From: Candidatus Anaerobutyricum stercoripullorum
Lineage (GTDB): Bacteria > Bacillota > Clostridia > Lachnospirales > Lachnospiraceae
Direction of reading: 5' to 3'
NCBI GenBank assembly: GCA_019114885.1
Contig: DXEQ01000190.1
Span: forward strand, 1 to 13,788
Length of the DNA stretch: 13,788 nucleotides
In this document: in pieces, positions 7,883 to 13,624 of the stretch
Numbering within the stretch: the first letter of the stretch is position 1
Layout of the letters: each line of letters opens with the position of its first letter
Notes under the pieces: generated by a model
Told to the model about the DNA's origin: nothing
The model's input: only the letters and a program-made list of their open reading frames with translations
The model's database searches: none
Translations under genes and position numbers: made by a program

Positions 7883-8023
7883 GTGATACCGGATAAGAGG
7901 AATGGCATTTTCGTGAAACCTGTGTTTTTTGCATCAGGTTTCTTTTGGTGCATTCATTGGCTGTCCGGTATCGGGCAGCCGTTTTTTCTTTCCTGGGAAC
8001 TCACTGTAAAGGGAAAACAGTGA
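7883..8023 (+). CDS. Upstream ORF 2: 46-residue hydrophobic leader peptide candidate
   Basis: GTG 7883 follows AGGGGAG (7870-7876) by six bases, a strong ribosome binding site. The frame stays open for 46 codons through both hairpins and ends at TGA 8021-8023, touching the ABC-F ribosome binding site (8023-8029) and 12 bases before its ATG. The peptide starts VIPDKRNGIFVKP, has an aromatic hydrophobic centre (PVFFASGFFWCIHWL), and ends SWELTVKGKQ. No known protein was recognised. Its start overlaps the 5' antiterminator strand, so initiation here should block the antiterminator. Termination beside the next ribosome binding site suggests coupling. Chance openness over a short leader cannot be excluded. 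Confidence 0.5.
   Translation: MIPDKRNGIFVKPVFFASGFFWCIHWLSGIGQPFFLSWELTVKGKQ
7884..7973 (+). promoter_or_regulatory. Antiterminator pairing
   Basis: Bases 7884-7895 pair with 7962-7973: nine Watson-Crick pairs in a row (GATACCGGA with TCCGGTATC), plus U-G 7884/7973, U-G 7894/7963 and A-U 7895/7962. The 3' arm takes up most of the terminator stem, so forming this helix prevents termination. The hairpin at 7915-7942 nests inside the enclosed loop. Confidence 0.7.
7915..7942 (+). other. Internal leader hairpin, possible pause site
   Basis: GAAACCTG (7915-7922) and CAGGTTTC (7935-7942) form a perfect 8-bp stem around a 12-base T-rich loop. TTTTGG follows, too short a T-run for confident termination. 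It lies between the two antiterminator arms. It may bring them together or pause RNA polymerase; both are inference. Confidence 0.5.
7959..7987 (+). terminator. Intrinsic terminator in the ABC-F leader
   Basis: GGCTGTCCG (7959-7967) pairs with CGGGCAGCC (7972-7980), a 9-bp GC-rich stem with one G-U pair and a GTAT loop. It is followed directly by GTTTTTTCTTT. It stands 48 bases before the ABC-F start codon rather than at the end of a gene, as expected of an attenuator. Its stem overlaps the antiterminator arm. Confidence 0.85.
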
Positions 8024-8024
8024 G
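8000..8024 (+). promoter_or_regulatory. Hairpin flanking the ABC-F ribosome binding site
   Basis: CTCACTGT (8000-8007) pairs with ACAGTGAG (8017-8024) around a 9-base loop. The 3' arm takes in the first bases of the AGGAGGG site (8023-8029), so it may reduce ribosome access. The same 5' arm can pair instead with 7861-7871 over 11 bases, which would free the site. Confidence 0.5.
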
Positions 8025-8035
8025 GAGGGATTATC

Positions 8036-9649
8036 ATGATACAGGTAAAGAACCTGCATTTGATGCATAAAAAAGATCTGCGACCGATTCTTGACGACTT
8101 CAGTTTTGCGCTGAACCCGGGCGATAAGGCGGTCGTCATCGGGGAAGAGGGCAACGGAAAGTCCACGCTCCTGAAGTGGCTGGTGAATCCGGCTCTGGTG
8201 GAAGAGTATGTGGAGGCGGAAGGAGAGCGCATCACAGGAGGCGCAAAGATCGGTTATCTGCCCCAGGAGCTGCCTGTGGAGGAAAAAGAGCGGACGCTCT
8301 ATGAGTTTTTCTGTGAGGAGGAACAGTTCTTTCAGTGGAGCCCGAAGGAGCTTAGCAAATTGGCGCAGGAACTGGGGCTGCCGACCGATTTTTATTACGG
8401 AGAACAGCAAATGTACACCCTGTCAGGCGGCGAGAAGGTGAAAGCGCAGATGGCAAGGCTTCTTCTGGGAGAGCCGGATGTGTTTTTGCTGGATGAGCCG
8501 TCCAACGATATTGATATTCCAACGCTGCTGTGGATGGAACGATTTATCAGAGAATCCGAACAGCCGGTGCTGTACATTTCCCATGATGAGACCCTCATCG
8601 AGCGGACGGCCAATGTGGTGATTCATCTGGAACAGATTCGCAGGAAGACCGTGAGCCGCCACACCGTGGCGCGGATGCCGTACCGGGAATATCTTTCTCA
8701 CCGTGAAAATGTCATGGACAACCAGATGCAGGCAGCGCTTAACGAGCGGCGGCAGGAGCGGATCCGCCGGGAGAAGCTGAACCGGATCATGCAGCGGGTG
8801 GAACACGAACAGAACGCCATCTCCCGCCAGAATCCCCACGGCGGCCAGCTTCTCAAAAAGAAGATGAAAGCAGTCAAATCCATGGAGAAACGCTTCGACA
8901 AGGCGGCGGGACAGATGACGGAAAGACCGGAAGAAGAGGAGGCTATCCTGCTGCGATTTTCGCCGGATATCCGCCTGCCGGCCGGAAAGATTGTGCTGGA
9001 CTTTCATCTGGATGCCCTGGTAGCTGGGGAAACAGAGCCAGACTTTTGCCGGGCCGGACTGGAGGAGGAGAAAAAGGGAGAAGGCACAGAGCCCGCTCCG
9101 TCCCGTGTGCTGGCCCGGAATATTCATCTTTTTGTCCGGGGACCGGAGAGAATCTGTATCGTCGGAAAAAACGGCGTTGGAAAGACCACCCTGCTGAAAC
9201 GCATTGCCGAGGAACTTCTGCCCCGGCAGGATATCCGCGCCGCCTATATGCCGCAGAACTATGAGGACCTGCTGGAGCTTGACAAGACGCCGGTGGATTA
9301 TCTGTCAGAGAGCGGCGATAAAGAGGAGATCACCAGAATTCGAACCTGGCTCGGTTCCATGAAATATACCGCCGACGAGATGCAGCATTCCATCCGGGAG
9401 TTGTCCGGCGGACAGAAAGCGAAAATATTTCTTCTGAAAATGAATCTTTCCGGAGCAAATGTACTGGTTCTCGATGAGCCAACCCGCAACTTTTCTCCAC
9501 TGTCCAACCCGGTGATCCGTCAGGTACTTCGAGACTTTGGCGGCGCGATTATCAGTATTTCCCATGACAGGAAATATATTGAGGAAGTGTGCGAGACGGT
9601 CTATGAACTGACGGAAGACGGGCTGTGCAAGGTGACGAAAGATAATTAA
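8036..9649 (+). CDS. ABC-F family ATPase, probable ribosome protection (antibiotic resistance) factor
   Basis: ABC-F proteins have two ATPase domains and no membrane segment, and act in the ribosomal E site; the resistance subgroup dislodges drugs that bind the large subunit. The 537-residue product has NBD1 with Walker A GEEGNGKST (36-44), LSGGE (129-133) and LLDEPSND (D153, E154). A basic, helical linker of about 200-330 follows. NBD2 has GKNGVGKTT (K383), LSGGQ (456-460), LVLDEPTRNFSPLSNP (D480, E481) and the switch histidine in SISHD. NBD2 carries DEPTRNF where most ABC-F proteins have DEPTNHLD. Size, linker and the attenuator leader favour a drug-response role over a housekeeping one (EttA or Uup type), but the drug class cannot be read. 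AGGAGGG (8023-8029) sets the start. A methyltransferase gene follows after 27 bases. Confidence 0.88.
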   Translation: MIQVKNLHLMHKKDLRPILDDFSFALNPGDKAVVIGEEGNGKSTLLKWLVNPALVEEYVEAEGERITGGAKIGYLPQELPVEEKERTLYEFFCEEEQFFQWSPKELSKLAQELGLPTDFYYGEQQMYTLSGGEKVKAQMARLLLGEPDVFLLDEPSNDIDIPTLLWMERFIRESEQPVLYISHDETLIERTANVVIHLEQIRRKTVSRHTVARMPYREYLSHRENVMDNQMQAALNERRQERIRREKLNRIMQRVEHEQNAISRQNPHGGQLLKKKMKAVKSMEKRFDKAAGQMTERPEEEEAILLRFSPDIRLPAGKIVLDFHLDALVAGETEPDFCRAGLEEEKKGEGTEPAPSRVLARNIHLFVRGPERICIVGKNGVGKTTLLKRIAEELLPRQDIRAAYMPQNYEDLLELDKTPVDYLSESGDKEEITRIRTWLGSMKYTADEMQHSIRELSGGQKAKIFLLKMNLSGANVLVLDEPTRNFSPLSNPVIRQVLRDFGGAIISISHDRKYIEEVCETVYELTEDGLCKVTKDN

Positions 9650-9676
9650 AGTGACATATAAATGAGGAGCAAGGGT

Positions 9677-10429
9677 ATGAAAGAAAATCGATACGATGAC
9701 GAACAGTTTTTCAAAAAATACAGCGAGATGTCCCGCTCAAAGGAGGGACTCGCTGGCGCCGGCGAGTGGTATGCGCTGAAGCAGATTCTCCCGGATTTTC
9801 ATGGGAAAAAAGTGCTGGATATGGGCTGTGGCTATGGATGGCACTGCAAATACGCCGCCGATAACGGCGCGGTTTCCGTTCTGGGAACGGATATTTCCCG
9901 CAGGATGCTGGAGACGGCCCGTCAGAAGAACAGCGACAGCAGGATTACCTACCAGCTCTCTGCCATGGAAGACCTGCGTTTTCCGGAGCAGAGCTTTGAC
10001 TGCGTTATCAGTTCACTGGCCTTTCATTATGTGAAAGCCTTTCCGGCTCTGGCGGCCCGCATTGGCCGGTGGCTGAAGCCCGGCGGAGATTTGGTATTCT
10101 CGGTGGAACATCCGGTGTTTACGGCTTACGGCTCTCAGGACTGGTATTATGATGCCGACGGCAGAATTCTGCATTTTCCGGTGGACAACTATTATTATGA
10201 AGGGCAGCGGGACGCCGTTTTTCTGGGCGAGCATGTGGTAAAATATCACCGGACGCTGACCACCTATCTGGAGATTTTGCTGCAAAACGGTTTTACTCTC
10301 CGGCATGTCATTGAGCCGCAGCCGCCGGAAGATATGATGAATCTGGAGGGCATGAAGGATGAAATGCGCCGGCCGATGATGCTTCTGGTGGCGGCGGGAA
10401 AGTGCGGCCAGGGGAAAGAAGTGGAATAA
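9677..10429 (+). CDS. Class I SAM-dependent methyltransferase, substrate unknown
   Basis: The 250-residue product is a Rossmann-fold methyltransferase. The SAM-binding glycine motif is VLDMGCGYG (46-54), an acidic residue ends strand 2 (LGTDIS, D72), and motif IV-like FDCVISSLAFHYV and motif VI-like RWLKPGGDLVFSVEHPVF follow. This resembles UbiE/Methyltransf_11-type small-molecule enzymes; no rRNA methyltransferase signature was seen. ATG 9662 would add five residues but has no ribosome binding site. ATG 9677 is chosen because GAGGAG (9664-9669) lies seven bases upstream. It follows the ABC-F gene closely with no terminator between them, so it is likely under the same attenuator. Whether it modifies a drug, a metabolite or a macromolecule is unknown. 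Confidence 0.85.
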   Translation: MKENRYDDEQFFKKYSEMSRSKEGLAGAGEWYALKQILPDFHGKKVLDMGCGYGWHCKYAADNGAVSVLGTDISRRMLETARQKNSDSRITYQLSAMEDLRFPEQSFDCVISSLAFHYVKAFPALAARIGRWLKPGGDLVFSVEHPVFTAYGSQDWYYDADGRILHFPVDNYYYEGQRDAVFLGEHVVKYHRTLTTYLEILLQNGFTLRHVIEPQPPEDMMNLEGMKDEMRRPMMLLVAAGKCGQGKEVE

Positions 10430-10473
10430 ATGCATTGCGGTATCTTATTCTTTATAGAAGACAGAAAAATATA

Positions 10474-10503
10474 TTTACACATTTTCCCCGATTGTGCTAT
10501 AAT
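10474..10503 (+). promoter_or_regulatory. Strong extended -10 promoter ahead of the small membrane protein and alaS
   Basis: TTTACA (10474-10479) and a perfect TATAAT (10498-10503) are 18 bases apart, and a TGC immediately upstream of the -10 (10495-10497) makes it an extended -10. Transcription would start near 10510, giving a leader of about 110 bases before the 42-codon ORF. It is the best promoter in the window. Confidence 0.8.
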
Positions 10504-10505
10504 CG

Positions 10506-10525
10506 TTAGTATCTGCGAATACTAA
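10506..10525 (+). promoter_or_regulatory. Dyad at the transcription start, possible operator
   Basis: TTAGTAT (10506-10512) and ATACTAA (10519-10525) are a perfect 7-bp inverted repeat with a 6-base spacer, starting two bases after the -10. That is a typical repressor operator position. It could instead be a 5' stem-loop in the RNA. No regulator is encoded nearby, so the binding factor is unknown. Confidence 0.4.
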
Positions 10526-10550
10526 TGAGGCACAGAGTTGCCGCATTGTA

Positions 10551-10588
10551 CTGTCCGCGTATACTTTTGAATGAGAATAAGCGGACAG
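10551..10588 (+). other. 5' leader hairpin upstream of the small membrane protein
   Basis: CTGTCCGC (10551-10558) pairs perfectly with GCGGACAG (10581-10588). The 22-base loop can fold further with mismatches. No T-run follows, so it is not a terminator. It ends 20 bases before the AAAGGGGG ribosome binding site of the 42-codon ORF. Confidence 0.5.
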
Positions 10589-10622
10589 GGGCAAAAGCGT
10601 AGAATGTAAAGGGGGCTTTGGT

Positions 10623-10751
10623 ATGTCGGCAGTATTTGGGGCATTTATGCAGTATTTATTAACAGCGGTTTATTATATCGCCATTGCCGGACTTGGAATT
10701 TTTGCAGGAAAGAAGCTTCTGCAGAGAAAAAAGAGACGGGCAGAGCGCTGA
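10623..10751 (+). CDS. Small single-span membrane protein, 42 residues
   Basis: ATG 10623 follows AAAGGGGG (10608-10615) by seven bases, a strong ribosome binding site. The peptide begins MSAVFGAFMQYLLTAVYYIA, continues through a glycine/alanine hydrophobic stretch (about residues 11-29) and ends in a very basic tail (GKKLLQRKKRRAER). This fits one membrane span with a cytoplasmic basic C-terminus. No catalytic motif is present and the function is unknown. It has its own strong promoter and lies upstream of alaS on the same strand, so the two may share a transcript. The start, membrane pattern and ribosome binding site together make a real gene likely. Confidence 0.75.
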   Translation: MSAVFGAFMQYLLTAVYYIAIAGLGIFAGKKLLQRKKRRAER

Positions 10752-10781
10752 GAACCGACTGACGGTCCCATAGATATTTCC

Positions 10782-10825
10782 GGGTGCTGGAGGAAACAAA
10801 GAAGGTATTGTTTCATTCAGCACCC
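10782..10825 (+). other. Long RNA hairpin between the small ORF and alaS
   Basis: Bases 10782-10799 pair with 10808-10825: GGGTGCTG with CAGCACCC outside, GAAACAA with TTGTTTC inside, joined by a G-U and an A-U pair with one G-A mismatch, around an 8-base loop. Only TTTA follows, so termination would be weak. It could be a partial attenuator, a stabilising 3' end for the small ORF message, or an RNase III processing site. Confidence 0.6.
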
Positions 10826-10829
10826 TTTA

Positions 10830-10843
10830 CCCTGCATGCAGGG
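10830..10843 (+). other. Palindrome before the alaS ribosome binding site
   Basis: CCCTGCATGCAGGG is a perfect 14-base palindrome located 16 bases before the AGGAGG site of alaS. As RNA it forms a 5-bp stem with a CATG loop; as DNA it could be a protein-binding site. It has no T-run. Confidence 0.4.
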
Positions 10844-10872
10844 ATATATCGTAAAAGTAGGAGGATAAGACA

Positions 10873-13512
10873 TTGAAAAAATATGGTGTAAATGAACTGC
10901 GGAAAATGTTTCTTGACTATTTTGAGACCAAGGAACATCTGGTGATGAAGAGCTTCTCACTGGTTCCGCATAACGATAACAGTCTGTTGTTGATCAACGC
11001 AGGTATGGCGCCGTTAAAGCCGTACTTTACCGGACAGGAGATCCCGCCGAGAAGACGGGTGGCAACCTGCCAGAAATGTATCCGTACCGGCGATATTGAG
11101 AACGTGGGTAAAACTGCCCGCCACGGTACATTTTTTGAGATGCTGGGTAACTTCTCCTTCGGCGATTATTTTAAGAAGGAAGCGATTCACTGGTCCTGGG
11201 AGTTTCTCACAGAGGTAGTGGGACTGGATCCGGATCGTCTGTATCCGTCCGTATATCTGGAGGATGACGAGGCGTTCGCCATCTGGAGAGACGAGATTGG
11301 CATCGCGCCGGAGCGCATTTACAAGTTCGGAAAAGAAGATAACTTCTGGGAGCACGGCGCAGGCCCTTGCGGTCCATGTTCCGAGATCTACTATGACCGC
11401 GGGGAGAAATACGGCTGCGGCAAAGACACCTGTACAGTAGGCTGCGACTGCGATCGCTACATGGAAGTGTGGAATAACGTATTTACCCAGTTCGAAAATG
11501 ACGGACATAACAATTATACTCTGCTGGAGCAGAAGAACATCGATACCGGTATGGGTCTCGAGCGTCTGGCAGTGGTTGTGCAGGACGTGGATTCCATCTT
11601 TGACGTGGACACCATCCGTTCTCTGAGAGACAAAGTCTGCGAGATGGCTCATAAGACCTACAAAGAGAAGGAAGAAGACGATATCTCTATCCGTCTGATC
11701 ACCGACCACATCCGTTCCGCTACCTTCATGATCTCTGACGGTATCATGCCGAGCAATGAAGGCCGTGGCTACGTGCTTCGTAGAATTATCCGCCGGGCAG
11801 CCCGCCACGGAAAGATCCTCGGCATTGACGGACAGTTCCTGGCAGAGCTCAGCAAGACGGTGATCGAAGGTTCTAAAGACGGTTATCCGGAGCTGGAAGA
11901 GAAGAAGGAATTTATCTTTAATGTGCTGACTCAGGAAGAGAGCAAGTTCAGCAAGACCATCGATCAGGGTCTTAGCATCTTAAGTGAGCTGGAAAATGAA
12001 CTGAAAGAAAGCGGTAAGACAGAGCTTTCCGGTGAGGAAGCGTTCAAATTATATGATACTTACGGATTCCCTCTGGATCTGACCAAGGAGATCCTCGGCG
12101 AGAAAGGCTACACCATCGACGAGGAAGGATTCAAAGCCTGCATGGAAGAGCAGAGAGTGAAAGCAAGATCCGCCAGAAAGACCACCAACTACATGGGCGC
12201 TGACGTGACCGTTTACGAGTCCATCGATCCGTCCATCACCACTACATTTGTGGGCTACGACCATGACGAGTATGATTCCAGGATCACAGTCATGACCACC
12301 GATACGGAGATTACCGAGGCCCTCACCGACGGACAGGTGGGAACCATTTTCGTGGAAGAGACTCCATTTTATGCCACCGGCGGCGGACAGCATGCCGACA
12401 CCGGCGTGATCCGCTGCAAGGACGGAGAGTTCGTGGTGGAAGATACCGTGAAGATGCTTGGAGACAAGGTCGGACATATCGGACGTGTGACAAAGGGTAT
12501 GTTCAAGACCGGCGATACGGTAACCCTTTCCATCAACACCGAGCAGAGAAACGATACGAGAAAGAACCACAGCGCAACTCATCTGCTGCAGAAAGCACTT
12601 CGTACTGTGCTGGGCAGCCATGTGGAGCAGGCCGGTTCCTACAACGATAAAGATCGTCTGCGTTTTGACTTCTCCCACTTCCAGTCTATGACACCGGAGG
12701 AGATCGCACAGGTGGAAGAGATCGTCAACAAAGAAATCGCCGCACAGCTTCCTGTTGTGACACAGATCATGACCGTGGAAGAAGCAAAACAGACCGGAGC
12801 TATGGCGCTTTTCGGTGAAAAATACGGCGAGAAGGTGCGCGTGGTCAGCATGGGCGACTTCTCCAAAGAGTTCTGTGCAGGTACTCACGTATCTAACACC
12901 GGCGATATCAAGACATTTAAGATTATCTCCGAGACCGGCGTGGCTGCCGGCGTACGCCGTATCGAGGCCATCACCGGCAACAACGTGCTGAAATATTACC
13001 AGGATGAGGAGCAGATGCTTCTGGAAGCTGCCAAAGCAGCTAAGGCAGATCCGCATAAACTCACCGAGAGAATCCATGCGCTGCTTGACGAAGTAAAAGC
13101 TCTTTCCTCTGAGAACGAGAAACTGAAAGACCAGATTGCCAAGAGCGAAGTGGCAGACGTCATGAGCCAGGTGGAAGAGGCCGGTGCCTTCAAGGTACTT
13201 CCGGTATCGGTAAAAGATGTGGATATGAACGCCCTTCGTACTCTGGGAGATGACCTGAAAGAAAAGATCGGCAGCGGCATTGTCGTTCTCGCTTCCGACA
13301 TGGGCGGCAAGGTGAACCTGATTGTCACAGCCACCGACGACGCGGTGAAGGCAGGCGCTCACGCCGGTAAGATCATCAAGGAGGCTGCAGCCCTCGTTGG
13401 AGGAGGAGGCGGCGGACGTCCGAACATGGCACAGGCCGGCGGAAAGAACCCGGCAGGCATTGCTGACGCTCTGGCAAAGGCGGTGGAGCTTGCTAAAGGA
13501 CAGCTGGCGTAG
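10873..13512 (+). CDS. alaS: Alanine--tRNA ligase
   Basis: AlaRS charges tRNA-Ala and hydrolyses mischarged Ser- or Gly-tRNA-Ala. The 879-residue product is full length. The class II catalytic core includes LLINAGMAPLKPYF, the GPCGPCSEIYYD stretch and motif 3 GMGLERLAVV. The editing domain has the zinc ligands H566 and H570 (HSATH) and C668 and H672 (CAGTH). A coiled segment of about 735-770 and a C-terminal domain with a run of glycines (GGGGGGRPN) follow. A cysteine cluster at 182-193 (CGKDTCTVGCDC) sits in the catalytic domain. The start is TTG: AGGAGG (10859-10864) lies eight bases upstream, the conserved N-terminus begins there, and no nearby ATG fits. The codons are more uniformly optimal than in the neighbours, as expected of a highly expressed gene. 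No T-box motif precedes it. Confidence 0.97.
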   Translation: MKKYGVNELRKMFLDYFETKEHLVMKSFSLVPHNDNSLLLINAGMAPLKPYFTGQEIPPRRRVATCQKCIRTGDIENVGKTARHGTFFEMLGNFSFGDYFKKEAIHWSWEFLTEVVGLDPDRLYPSVYLEDDEAFAIWRDEIGIAPERIYKFGKEDNFWEHGAGPCGPCSEIYYDRGEKYGCGKDTCTVGCDCDRYMEVWNNVFTQFENDGHNNYTLLEQKNIDTGMGLERLAVVVQDVDSIFDVDTIRSLRDKVCEMAHKTYKEKEEDDISIRLITDHIRSATFMISDGIMPSNEGRGYVLRRIIRRAARHGKILGIDGQFLAELSKTVIEGSKDGYPELEEKKEFIFNVLTQEESKFSKTIDQGLSILSELENELKESGKTELSGEEAFKLYDTYGFPLDLTKEILGEKGYTIDEEGFKACMEEQRVKARSARKTTNYMGADVTVYESIDPSITTTFVGYDHDEYDSRITVMTTDTEITEALTDGQVGTIFVEETPFYATGGGQHADTGVIRCKDGEFVVEDTVKMLGDKVGHIGRVTKGMFKTGDTVTLSINTEQRNDTRKNHSATHLLQKALRTVLGSHVEQAGSYNDKDRLRFDFSHFQSMTPEEIAQVEEIVNKEIAAQLPVVTQIMTVEEAKQTGAMALFGEKYGEKVRVVSMGDFSKEFCAGTHVSNTGDIKTFKIISETGVAAGVRRIEAITGNNVLKYYQDEEQMLLEAAKAAKADPHKLTERIHALLDEVKALSSENEKLKDQIAKSEVADVMSQVEEAGAFKVLPVSVKDVDMNALRTLGDDLKEKIGSGIVVLASDMGGKVNLIVTATDDAVKAGAHAGKIIKEAAALVGGGGGGRPNMAQAGGKNPAGIADALAKAVELAKGQLA

Positions 13513-13542
13513 CGAAAAGTAAATAGAGGGGCGTAATCAAGA

Positions 13543-13594
13543 GCAGAGAAGAGCTGCCGTACTGATTATTCAGTGCGGCAGCTCTCTGCGTTTT
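13543..13594 (+). terminator. Intrinsic terminator after alaS
   Basis: GAGCTGCCG (13551-13559) pairs with CGGCAGCTC (13576-13584). The stem continues inward through T-G and ACTGA/TCAGT to a TTAT loop, and outward through GCAGA/TCTGC past a three-base bulge. GTTTTG follows. The stem is long and GC-rich though the T-run is short. It sits 31 bases after the alaS stop, facing a convergent gene. Confidence 0.8.
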
Positions 13595-13624
13595 GTGTGT
13601 CTGGCTCTTTGATAACTGTTATCT

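Larger units (their letters stand above)
7770..8035 (+). promoter_or_regulatory. Attenuation leader of the ABC-F gene (upstream ORFs, antiterminator, terminator)
   Basis: The 336-base gap between ilvA and the ABC-F gene is not empty. After the promoter it holds an 11-codon ORF (7790-7825), a 46-codon ORF (7883-8023), a hairpin at 7915-7942, a classic intrinsic terminator at 7959-7987, and a ribosome-binding-site hairpin at 8000-8024. A 9-base perfect complement, GATACCGGA (7885-7893) with TCCGGTATC (7964-7972), extends to 12 pairs with two G-U wobbles (7884-7895 with 7962-7973). It uses the same bases as the terminator stem, so the two folds exclude each other. Ribosome-mediated attenuation is known for resistance ABC-F genes such as vmlR and msrD. 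The layout fits that mechanism, but the inducer and the switching logic are inference. Confidence 0.75.

Noticed and set aside
7915..7948. GAAACCTG/CAGGTTTC hairpin as a second terminator
   Set aside because: The following T-run is only four bases before GG and the stem is AT-rich; it is kept as a possible pause hairpin.
7934..8410. 158-codon open frame on the - strand across the leader and ABC-F start
   Set aside because: Antisense shadow of the ABC-F gene and leader; no ribosome binding site or recognisable domain.
10752..10872. T-box riboswitch upstream of alaS
   Set aside because: No AGGGTGGNACCGCG-like element, no specifier-loop architecture visible and no terminator with a T-run.
12049..13362. 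437-codon open frame on the - strand inside alaS
   Set aside because: Antisense to a well-conserved AlaRS frame; its openness comes from codon bias in alaS, and the His/Cys-rich product resembles no known domain.
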